NCBI GenBank assembly: GCA_022072225.1
Contig: JAJVIC010000010.1
Span: forward strand, 1 to 64,000
DNA length: 64,000 nt
Reading direction: 5' to 3'
DNA from: Bacteroidia bacterium
Lineage (GTDB): Bacteria > Bacteroidota > Bacteroidia > SXHM01
A model generated the notes under the pieces. It saw only the letters and a list, made by a program, of their open reading frames with translations. It made no database searches and was not told the origin of the DNA. A program made the translations under genes and the position numbers. Positions 25,813 to 33,049 of this stretch are shown here, in pieces (positions within the stretch are counted from its first letter, which is position 1; each line of letters begins with the position of its first letter).

Positions 25813-27081
25813 TTATTTTTTTAATAATGAAATTCCGATGCCGCAATTTAAACATTTTTTAAAACTGCAATACTCATTTTTAAGTTCAATAAGGCTTTGA
25901 CTTGTTGCTGCGTTTTTTAATTTCAGTCCTGATTCAATAAATTTTAAAGTGATGTTGTTTTTTTCGTAATTCATCTGTTCGAGCAGTGCCACCGCTTTGT
26001 CTTTATACTCTTCGAGTCCTTTATAGCCGGCATAAACAAACATAAATGGAACAACGGAATTGATAATGATATTGTCAATGGCAGCATCGCCAATGTTCTT
26101 CAGCCGCGCGGGAGATTCTTTGTCGAATACATAATGAGTGTTCCAGTAAACAGATGTTCCGGTGCTCAGAAGTTTTTGAAGTTCATCCACATTCTGTGCT
26201 TCCATTATTTTTGAGAACAGACCCGAAGAGTTATGAATAAGAGAAGCGAGCTGTGCAATCCTTACCGTAGGAAAATTAACAGGGCGCAGGCGCAGAAATT
26301 TCCAGAGATGTGCTTCAAGCGGCTGAAGGGAGAATTTTTTCTGAAGGAACTCATATTCCTTTTTCAGTTGATTGGGGTAATCGTCTTTGAATTGCTTTTC
26401 GAGCAAACCCGACTGGCCGAACAACAAGGCTTCGACCTGGAACAGGCTGCTCTTATGTTTTCCCAGGAATGAATTGGGTAATGATTTTGCAAGCAACTCA
26501 AAGGGAAGAGCATTTACGTTCATTCCGAAATTGCGTGCCAGCTGAATGTAAAATGTTTCTTCCAGGTTGTTTTTATTCAGTTCGAGAAGCGCGGAAATTA
26601 CTTTTGCTTTTCGTTCGAGGCGTTCAATCAAAAGACGCTCTGACCAGTTGTTAAGTGTAAATGATGAAACCGTGTTTAGCTGATTAGCACAGGGAATCCA
26701 TTGCTTTGCATTCAGCAGCTGATTGTATTTATTGAGCAGATCTTTATCAACCAGGTTTTTCAGTTCTGCTGTGGCAACGGGTTTTCCGGTATGTGAAACA
26801 GCTTCATCGTTTTCATAAACAAGGTGAAGAATAAGGTTATCGTAATTGCCGTTGTTGTTGTGCTGATGCTTTTTCCAGTCGCTGGATCTGAGATGCAGTT
26901 CAATATTACCGGCCCAGGTGGTAGTTCCTATTTTCAAACGTGCATTGAAGAAGTCAGGGCCTGCATCCTGATTGTGTTCACCTGTTTTGATAACCTGAAT
27001 GGGTTCGCCATCCAGCGTTTTTAAATCAGAAAGGTTAAATGCTTTGTATTTCCAAACGTAGTGGAGGAAATCTTCGGTCAT
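25813..27081 (-). CDS. DUF2851 family protein
   Basis: A conserved Bacteroidota protein of unknown function. The 422-residue product opens M-T-E-D-F-L-H-Y-V-W-K-Y-K and contains N-A-R-L-K-I-G-T-T-T-W-A-G-N-I-E-L-H-L near residues 46-63 and L-I-L-H-L-V-Y-E-N-D near 83, which I recognise as the DUF2851 pattern; the acidic/His residues in the first 90 residues suggest a possible metal site. The C terminus has two cysteines three residues apart after an earlier one (C-S-F-K-K-C-L-N-C), a possible metal knuckle. It begins 5 bp before the stop of the PKD gene upstream on the same strand. Confidence 0.8.
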   Translation of the reverse strand: MTEDFLHYVWKYKAFNLSDLKTLDGEPIQVIKTGEHNQDAGPDFFNARLKIGTTTWAGNIELHLRSSDWKKHQHNNNGNYDNLILHLVYENDEAVSHTGKPVATAELKNLVDKDLLNKYNQLLNAKQWIPCANQLNTVSSFTLNNWSERLLIERLERKAKVISALLELNKNNLEETFYIQLARNFGMNVNALPFELLAKSLPNSFLGKHKSSLFQVEALLFGQSGLLEKQFKDDYPNQLKKEYEFLQKKFSLQPLEAHLWKFLRLRPVNFPTVRIAQLASLIHNSSGLFSKIMEAQNVDELQKLLSTGTSVYWNTHYVFDKESPARLKNIGDAAIDNIIINSVVPFMFVYAGYKGLEEYKDKAVALLEQMNYEKNNITLKFIESGLKLKNAATSQSLIELKNEYCSFKKCLNCGIGISLLKK

Positions 27082-27086
27082 TTTGT

Positions 27087-30000
27087 TCAGTGGACTAAAG
27101 TCACTATTCCCACATAATCCTGGATACGGTTTTCGTTATCGCGCACATACACCCGCCACACATACACATCGGGCATGGCATATATTTCTGATTCGCGGAC
27201 CTTGCCGTTCCAGCCAATGAGGGGGTCAAAGCTGGTGAATACCTGTTCGCCCGAGCGGCTGAAAACCCTCAGTTCGTAGTCGCGCCATCCGATTCCTTTG
27301 GGAAGAAAAACATCATTAACGCCATCGTTGTTTGGCGAGAATGCGTTGGGAACATAAATGGTAAAAGACGGTGTTATAATAACGGTGTGACTTACCGTAT
27401 CACTGCAGCCAAACTGATTAAAGATCTCGAGGACAACGGTAAATCTTCCGGTATCGGGGAAATTGTAGACAGGGTTTTGTGTATCAGAGCTGTCGCCAGT
27501 TCCGAACTGCCAGTTCCACTGAGTGGGATTGCCGCCCGATAAATCGGTGAAGGTGATTTCGGGATAGAGTATCTCGGTAATAATCGGAGTGAATGCAAAC
27601 TCGGGAAAAGGTTTGGGATGAACGGTTAATGCATCGGTTTGTGTGAGCGTTGTTATACAGCCCTGGTCGGATGTAACGGTAAGCGTAACATCGTAAGAGC
27701 CGGCATTGGGAAAGGTAAAGGAAGTATTCTGTTCGTTAATGGTTCCTGCGCTTTGTATATCCCAGACCCAGTTTACAATATTGCCCGTTGCAATGCTGCT
27801 CAAATCATTGAAATCAACATCCAGCGGCATGCAGCCATTGTCGGGCAGCACTTCAAAGTCAGCAACAGGAAGCGGGTGAACGGTTACCGGTTTGGTGATG
27901 CTGTCGAGGCAGCCCTCTGCGGTGGCAACCCACAGTTCGGTATCGTAAGAACCCGCTGCGGCATAGGTGTGTGAAGGATTTTGAGATGCGTTAACGGTAT
28001 TGTCGCCAAACTCATAGCGCCAGGTACTGATGCTGCCTGATGTTACGCTGCTCAGATCGGTAAACACGGTTGGTTCGCCTTCGCAAACGGAGGTGGAAGA
28101 AAAATCTGCATTGGGAAGAGGGTACACTGTTATATCTTCATCCGAGGTGCTGGAGCAACCGTTGTCGGAAGTAACGGTGAGCGAAGCGGTGAACGTTCCG
28201 TCCGAGGCATAGGTGTGTGTTGTATTCTGGGTGTTAGCATTAGCGGTGTTATCACCGAAGTCCCAGTCCCAGCTGACGATGATGCCGGAAGTAACGGTGC
28301 TCTGGTCAGTAAAATCGGTAACTGCGTTGAGGCAAACATCGGTGAAGGTAAAGTCGGAAACAACACCGGGGAAAACGGTAACGGTTACCAGTGTATCATC
28401 GGTGCAGCCGCCTGTGGATGTTACGGTAAGCAATACATCATGGGTGCCGTCAACAGGGAAAACATAAGAAGGATTTTGTGTGGTGTTATCTATGGAGCCG
28501 TTATCGTCAAAATCCCATTCCCAATCTGTCAGTGTTGCAGGAGCAGCAACGGAAGAGTTGTCGGTAAAAACACTGGGCGCTGTTTCGCATACATCGGTGC
28601 CCGAGAAATCAGCAAGCGGAATAGGATTTACATCTACGGCTTTGGTAGTATCGTGGGTGCAGCCGTTGGCAGTTGTTATGCTCAGCTGCACATTATAGGT
28701 GTTGGAGGCAGCGTAAACGTGTGTGGGGTTCTGGGTGTTATCAGTTGGTGAGCCATCATCAAAATCCCAGGTCCAGGCGTTGGGGTTACCGGTGGAGGTA
28801 TTTACAAAGGTGGTGGTAGCGCCTTCGCAAACGGGAGCAGCAGTAAAGTTGGCAACAGGATTAGGATACACTGTTACATTCTGTGTTACTGCATTTACGC
28901 AGCCGGCATCGCTCTGCACACCGAGGCCAACGGTATAGTTACCGGCAGCAGGAAAATTGAAGGTAGGGTTTTGTGTAAGATCATCGGGAGCCAGGTCGCC
29001 ATCAAAATCCCATGCCCAGCCTGCGATTACAGCAGGTGCAGTGATGGTGGAAGCATCGGTGAAAGGAATTGCGGTACCGAAACACTGGTTGATGAAGGTG
29101 AAATCAGCAACAGGAATTTCGTTAACGGTGATGGCCGAAGTGTAGGTATCCACACACCCTTCATCGGAAGTAACGGAGAGTGTAACATTGTACACCCCGG
29201 CAGCAAGATAAGTGTGTGAAGGATTTTGCTGATTGCTGTGAGGACCACCGTCACCGAAATCCCAATCGTAGGAAACGATGGTGGCAGGCAAGGCAATAGT
29301 TGATGCATCGGTAAAGTCGGCAGCGGTTCCGTGGCAAACATCTGCGGTGGTAAAATCTGCAGTGGGTACTATGCGTATCGGGTTTTCGGGGCCGTAGGTG
29401 AGTGCAAGGCAGGAGCCTGCATTTACGGTGGAAGTACCGTTGCCGGCATCGTCAGCGCTGCACTGACCACCGGGGCCGGGAGCACCGCGTGTTACGTTGG
29501 TGGTGCCTGTAAAATTGTTGGCGCTGCAGTAGAATATCTTTATGCGTCCGCCACCGCCACCGCCACCACCTTCTTTGTTGCTGCTGCTTTGTCCGTTTCC
29601 GCCACGGGCGTTTAAGGCACCCGTTCCGTTCATGTAATCGGTTTGTATCAGTATTCCTCCACCGGAGCCGGCACCCGCACCCTCTTCGTTACAGTTGCCT
29701 CCCATAGAGCCACCGTTCATGCTGATGGTTCCTGTAATATCCACTACGCCCGCATTGATGGTTACCACACCTCCACCGCCTACATTGGGGTTACAATCAG
29801 AGCCACCACCACCTGAGCCCATGTTAATATCGGTTCCGTTGGGCGTTCCGTTGGCTGCGCCACTGTTTCCCGCGGGACAACCCCCGCTGCCTCCCTGTCC
29901 GCCATAGCCGCCACCCCCACCGCCACGGCTTCCGCCACCGTTACCACCCGCACCGGGACCTGAAGCTGCGCCAAATCCGCAGTTGTTGCCGTTAATGGTT

Positions 30001-30584
30001 CCTGCTACAATTACTTTGCGGGCATTGAGAACAAGGGCCTGACCCTGCACGAGGTTGATGGTTCCGCCCGGCTGAATATCTATCCAGTCGTAGGTTTGGG
30101 TGCCCGAGAGCGATACGGGTGCATTAAGGGTATATACATTGGGAAACACTGCATTGAAATTACTCATGGGCACGGCAGCAGGATTTCCGTAATACATATA
30201 AATAGTGGTTACGGTATTGGCGGGTAAGCCGGGTATGAGCACCCATATCTGGGTTGCGGTGGAGTTGAAACCGGTTTCCATCCAGTAATCGAGGAAGGGG
30301 CCGCAGGTATTATCGGTAAAGCGGATGTCGGCACCGATGTTGGCATCCATGTGGCCGGCTGCAATGGGGGTTTGGGTATCAATGGTAAGAAGTACCTGGT
30401 AATTGTTCTGTGCGGTGTTGCCGGGGAAGGTATTGTCAATGTCGATCTGTACTACGTATTGCCAGCCGGGAACATCGCAGCATTGCTGGGCCGAAGTGAT
30501 GTAATACGTACTAAGTAATAAGGAAAATGTAAGGAAAATGCGTAGCATCTTATTGAAGATTTTGCTGCTGCAATTTGCTGTCAT
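27087..30584 (-). CDS. secreted PKD-repeat protein with T9SS type B sorting domain
   Basis: A large secreted adhesin-like protein, 1165 residues from the ATG at 30584. It has a signal peptide (ending T-S-A-Q), a DUF2341-like N-terminal domain (Y-W-M-E-T-G-F-N-S-T-A and M-Y-Y-G-N-P), a glycine-rich stretch of about 150 residues, then about eight PKD domains with the W-D-F-G-D-G type core spaced by about 85 residues, and a C-terminal gliding-motility sorting domain (Y-V-P-N-A-F-S-P-N-N-D-G-V-N-D, then V-F-S-R-S-G-E-Q-V-F). That domain routes it through the T9SS encoded at 1760-9977. Starts at 30548 or 30722 are also possible; 30584 sits about 35 bases after a TATATTTA element. Confidence 0.9.
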   Translation of the reverse strand: MTANCSSKIFNKMLRIFLTFSLLLSTYYITSAQQCCDVPGWQYVVQIDIDNTFPGNTAQNNYQVLLTIDTQTPIAAGHMDANIGADIRFTDNTCGPFLDYWMETGFNSTATQIWVLIPGLPANTVTTIYMYYGNPAAVPMSNFNAVFPNVYTLNAPVSLSGTQTYDWIDIQPGGTINLVQGQALVLNARKVIVAGTINGNNCGFGAASGPGAGGNGGGSRGGGGGGYGGQGGSGGCPAGNSGAANGTPNGTDINMGSGGGGSDCNPNVGGGGVVTINAGVVDITGTISMNGGSMGGNCNEEGAGAGSGGGILIQTDYMNGTGALNARGGNGQSSSNKEGGGGGGGGRIKIFYCSANNFTGTTNVTRGAPGPGGQCSADDAGNGTSTVNAGSCLALTYGPENPIRIVPTADFTTADVCHGTAADFTDASTIALPATIVSYDWDFGDGGPHSNQQNPSHTYLAAGVYNVTLSVTSDEGCVDTYTSAITVNEIPVADFTFINQCFGTAIPFTDASTITAPAVIAGWAWDFDGDLAPDDLTQNPTFNFPAAGNYTVGLGVQSDAGCVNAVTQNVTVYPNPVANFTAAPVCEGATTTFVNTSTGNPNAWTWDFDDGSPTDNTQNPTHVYAASNTYNVQLSITTANGCTHDTTKAVDVNPIPLADFSGTDVCETAPSVFTDNSSVAAPATLTDWEWDFDDNGSIDNTTQNPSYVFPVDGTHDVLLTVTSTGGCTDDTLVTVTVFPGVVSDFTFTDVCLNAVTDFTDQSTVTSGIIVSWDWDFGDNTANANTQNTTHTYASDGTFTASLTVTSDNGCSSTSDEDITVYPLPNADFSSTSVCEGEPTVFTDLSSVTSGSISTWRYEFGDNTVNASQNPSHTYAAAGSYDTELWVATAEGCLDSITKPVTVHPLPVADFEVLPDNGCMPLDVDFNDLSSIATGNIVNWVWDIQSAGTINEQNTSFTFPNAGSYDVTLTVTSDQGCITTLTQTDALTVHPKPFPEFAFTPIITEILYPEITFTDLSGGNPTQWNWQFGTGDSSDTQNPVYNFPDTGRFTVVLEIFNQFGCSDTVSHTVIITPSFTIYVPNAFSPNNDGVNDVFLPKGIGWRDYELRVFSRSGEQVFTSFDPLIGWNGKVRESEIYAMPDVYVWRVYVRDNENRIQDYVGIVTLVH

Positions 30585-30667
30585 TAAGGGTGTTTTGTTT
30601 TGCGAGGGGTAAATATATAAAAAAATAAATAATGGGAGGTTCACGCTTTTATACCTCACCCTCTTAT

Positions 30668-30693
30668 CCCTCTCCTTGGGAATAAGGAGAGGG
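30668..30693. repeat. CCCTCTCCTT...AAGGAGAGGG palindrome, copy 1
   Basis: A dispersed intergenic palindrome with a 10-bp stem. Similar copies lie at 30835-30860 and 31214-31238, and a variant with a different loop at 45446-45468. Confidence 0.8.
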
Positions 30694-30736
30694 ACGATCA
30701 TGTACGTTTTCATAAAAAGCAACAGTGTTTTATTCT

Positions 30737-30890
30737 GAAAAAACGTTTCCTGAGGTGGCCTCTGCCTCTTATCCTTCTCCCTGACCTCATCTGTCCGCCA
30801 GAGGCGGGCACCTTTTCCTTGACCTCAGCCCCAGCCCCTCTCCTTGAAATAAGGAGAGGGTAGCTAAAGGAGAAGGGAAGCGGAATGTTT
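30737..30890. repeat. intergenic duplication, copy A
   Basis: Begins GAAAAAACGTTTCCTGAGG, runs through a CTCTTATCCTTCTCCCTGA segment and the CCCTCTCCTT palindrome (30835-30860) and ends GGGAAGCGGAATGTTTA. The same series recurs at 31153-31268, lacking about 38 bases in the middle; the first 21 bases occur a third time at 31386-31406. No gene is present. Confidence 0.8.
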
Positions 30891-30958
30891 AATTTTAAGG
30901 AGAGGGACGATAGTATACATTGCTATAAAATCGCAGTGTACATTGTTTTATTTTATCT

Positions 30959-31090
30959 TACTTTTCTTTGCTTGCCCAAAGAAAAGTAACAAAAGAAAAG
31001 GCACCACGCTGACCAACCATAAGCTTTTGCTTGTCGCACATGCTTGCGCTACCCTGCTGCAAAACTTATGGTTCGCGCTCAGCGTGGACA
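30959..31090. repeat. two-hairpin mobile repeat element
   Basis: First a near-perfect palindrome, TACTTTTCTTTG with its complement over a 6-base loop (30959-30988). Then a larger hairpin: 31002-31030 pairs with 31060-31090 (CCACGCTGA and AACCATAAG with complementary partners, small internal bulges). The TACTTTTCTTTGCTTGCCCA core resembles repeats I recall from many bacterial genomes. Short open frames across it are products of the repeat, not genes. Confidence 0.65.
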
Positions 31091-31152
31091 TCTGCCCACA
31101 GGCGACAGACGCGAGCAAAGGTTGATGGCAAAAAACAGATTGATTTTATTGA

Positions 31153-31268
31153 GAAAAAACGTTTCCTGAGGTGGCCTCTGTCTCTTATCCTTCTCCCTGA
31201 CCTCAGCCCCAGACCCTCTCCTTGAAATAAGGAGAGGGTAGCTAAAGGAGAAGGGAAGCGGAATAGTT
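31153..31268. repeat. intergenic duplication, copy B
   Basis: Second copy of the series at 30737-30890: GAAAAAACGTTTCCTGAGG, the CTTATCCTTCTCCCTGACC segment, the CCCTCTCCTT palindrome (31214-31238) and GGGAAGCGGAATAGTTTA. A third partial copy of its opening is at 31386-31406. Confidence 0.8.
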
Positions 31269-31408
31269 TATGTCTGCTGCCGCGCCAAATTTTTCAGAGG
31301 CCCGCGCAGGGGGTGTTTCATAGTATGTTTGGTGCTGAGATTATGTTTTGTGTCGGGTTGGGGTAAAAACAGATTGGTTTTATTGAGAAAAAACGTTTCC
31401 TGAGGTGC

Positions 31409-31766
31409 TGACAGAGGCGTCCGAGCGGGTGACAGCGGCATTTGATTGAGGTGCAGAGGCGTTTGACTGAGTGACAGAGGCGTGCCGGAAACAGTCAGCG
31501 GCATTTGAGCGGGTGACAGAGGCGTTTGACTGAGCGACAGAGGCGTGCCGGAAACAATCAGCGGCATTTGAGCGGGTAACAGAGGCGTTTGACTGAGCGA
31601 CAGAGGCGTGCCGGAAACTGTCAGCGGCATTTGAGCGGGTGACAGAGGCGTTTGACTGAGTGACAGAGGTGTGCGGGAAACGATCAGCGGCATTTGATTG
31701 AGAGGAAGAAGGGTGTGATTTAGGGTAAGATGGGTGGGATTGGGGGTAAAAGGGGGCGGATTGGGG
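31409..31766. repeat. 21-bp minisatellite, about 17 units, with 63-bp higher-order repeat
   Basis: Seventeen consecutive 21-bp units run from 31409; the first fourteen are clear (about TGACAGAGGCGTTTGACTGAG) and the last three, from 31703, are diverged but in phase. Groups of three units repeat as a 63-bp block (31514 on). On the minus strand an open frame from 31693 to 31268 would encode heptads of the form T-P-L-S-L-S-Q, M-P-L-T-V-S-G, T-P-L-S-P-A-Q, but a 21-bp period keeps any frame open, there is no credible promoter or signal peptide, and the C-terminal half reads through repeat DNA. I treat it as non-coding. Confidence 0.85.
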
Positions 31767-31899
31767 GGATTATACCTGCGATTGACTGCTCTTTTCTTTG
31801 CGTAAATCTATTTCAGGATATGTCAACCTGTTAAGCGGATAAGATTAACGATTAAGCAGAAGCAGGGGAGTAGAACCTTTGAAATAAATTAAATAAAAA

Positions 31900-31923
31900 G
31901 AAAGGGGGCACAAGCCCCCTTTC
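31900..31923. terminator. intrinsic terminator after the small-peptide gene
   Basis: GAAAGGGGGC pairs with GCCCCCTTTC over a 4-base loop. It lies 18 bp beyond the stop of the 25-residue peptide gene on the minus strand, which supports that gene being transcribed leftward. Confidence 0.75.
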
Positions 31924-31941
31924 TCATTTCTTAGGTTCAGG

Positions 31942-32019
31942 CTATTTGTTATCACGGCCTCCACCTGAAGGATTTCCAGTAGTGCTGGGCCATCCTCCTT
32001 TTCCTTTTGTTTTTGTCAT
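31942..32019 (-). CDS. 25-residue glycine-rich peptide
   Basis: From an ATG at 32019 the frame reads M-T-K-T-K-G-K-G-G-W-P-S-T-T-G-N-P-S-G-G and ends G-R-D-N-K before a stop. The high Gly/Ser/Thr/Asn/Pro content, the lack of hydrophobic residues and the terminator 18 bp downstream suggest a real, soluble, probably unstructured short protein. I have an impression of similar short sequences (G-G-W-P-S-x-T-G-N-P-S-G-G) in other Bacteroidota, but cannot verify it. The 100-residue gene lies 85 bp upstream on the same strand, so the two may be cotranscribed. Function unknown. Confidence 0.55.
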   Translation of the reverse strand: MTKTKGKGGWPSTTGNPSGGGRDNK

Positions 32020-32104
32020 TGAAAATAGGTATTAAAGTGTTAGCCCGGTATTCAGCGGCCGGGAATACGCTCCTGCTGTTTCAGGTGAACACAGGTGAAC
32101 CCTT

Positions 32105-32407
32105 TCAATTGATTATCTGGATATGGTATTTCTGTTTCTTTAAAATATTGATCATTACTTCTGTGTAGCATGCACGGATGAGTTTACCTTCTTTTATTGT
32201 AAGGACTAAATTTGGGTATAACAGATCATTAGGTAATGGGAGTTTTTGACACTTAAGAAATCCATAACGTGCAATGATGATACAATTTGTTTCGAGCCAT
32301 TTCTTTTTAGATGACATCAATACCTGCTCGATTGATTTTTTATCGGGCATGAGGCGGGAAGGCTTGCAACCTCCATTTGATGATATATTAAATTCTGATA
32401 ATTGCAT
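32105..32407 (-). CDS. unknown 100-residue protein
   Basis: The product has no signal peptide or membrane helix. It shows a basic region (S-S-K-K-K-W-L), strand-like hydrophobic runs (C-I-I-I-A-R-Y-G-F-L and L-V-L-T-I-K-E-G), and a basic C-terminal stretch (I-L-K-K-Q-K-Y-H). I do not recognise a family. It starts at 32407 and lies divergent from the helicase operon, separated by the three ~112-bp repeats. Codon use and base composition look like the rest of the AT-rich accessory region. It could be a small partner of the 25-residue peptide or a resident of the island unrelated to it. Confidence 0.5.
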   Translation of the reverse strand: MQLSEFNISSNGGCKPSRLMPDKKSIEQVLMSSKKKWLETNCIIIARYGFLKCQKLPLPNDLLYPNLVLTIKEGKLIRACYTEVMINILKKQKYHIQIIN

Positions 32408-32660
32408 ATTGTTATAAGTTTAGAAAGTAATAAATTGAATGATTGGAATGTGTCAAAGAGACGAGGTTGATTTCAGACCTAGTCTTAAAAAAGATTAAGA
32501 TTTTAAATTGGCCGAGCAATAAGAATTTGTCTCTGTTCAGTCAATAACTCAGCATAGCTGATTTTGAGATCGCCAAAAAAACTGAACGTTTAATTTCTTA
32601 TCCGGGTTTGTTTAGACTCGATTAAATGATCTCGTTCGGTTCAACTTTTTAAGGTACCTG

Positions 32661-32935
32661 CCTTGAAGATCTGTTGTATTTGCTTACAGATGGTGTTTAA
32701 AAACCGAATGGTTCAAGCCTCTATCGTTTCGTGTTGATTGCCTTGCGGGGTCTATCTTATTCAAGGCAGCGCCTTGAAGATCTGTTGCATTTGCTCTTCC
32801 AAATGCTGCTAAAAAATCGAATTGTTCATTCGCATCTCGTTTCGAGTTCGATGCCTCGCCTGTCTTAGTAATTCAAGTTACTGCCTTGAAGATCTGTTGC
32901 ATTTGCTCTTCCAAATGCTGCTAAAAACTTTATAT
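32661..32935. repeat. three tandem ~112-bp repeats with potential hairpins
   Basis: CCTTGAAGATCTG begins three units at 32661, 32772 and 32884, that is, periods of 111 and 112. The first 45 bases are most conserved and contain GCATTTG-CTCTTC-CAAATGC, a 7-bp stem with a 6-base loop, in units 2 and 3. The unit junctions carry another stem: TTCAAGGC with GCCTTGAA before unit 2 and TTCAAG with CTTGAA before unit 3. Between them a divergent 60-base segment keeps the core CTCGTTTCG. The block fills the gap between two divergent genes; 32408-32660 upstream has nothing I can name apart from a half-related segment near 32625-32660. Confidence 0.8.
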
Positions 32936-33003
32936 GCTTTTGTTAATTGCAGTACAAAAATAAAACACAATTAAATAAAAAGCAATAGGAAGGTTGAAAA
33001 AAA

Positions 33004-33011
33004 TAAATTTG
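33004..33011 (+). promoter_or_regulatory. -7 element for the defence-type operon
   Basis: TAAATTTG matches TAnnTTTG and would start transcription about 32 bases before the helicase-nuclease ATG at 33050. I did not find a -33 element at the ideal spacing, so this is a candidate only. Confidence 0.45.
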
Positions 33012-33049
33012 TTATTACGGGGGGAATTGAGAGATTTGGGGTTATCCAA

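Noticed and set aside
27392-29974. Many long plus- and minus-strand frames inside the PKD gene
   Set aside because: They come from the biased composition and repeats of the real gene on the minus strand.
30943-31225. Short plus-strand frames in the intergenic repeats
   Set aside because: They run across palindromic repeat elements and differ between the copies.
31268-31693. A 141-codon minus-strand frame encoding T-P-L-S heptads
   Set aside because: A 21-bp repeat keeps a frame open by itself; there is no credible promoter or signal peptide, and the last third reads into other repeat DNA.
32661-32935. CRISPR array or retron RNA
   Set aside because: Only three units, related to each other over their whole length rather than having short repeats with unique spacers, and no cas genes or reverse transcriptase nearby.
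32661-32935. Integron attC sites
   Set aside because: No cassette genes lie between the units, there is no integrase in the window, and I do not see the attC core sites.
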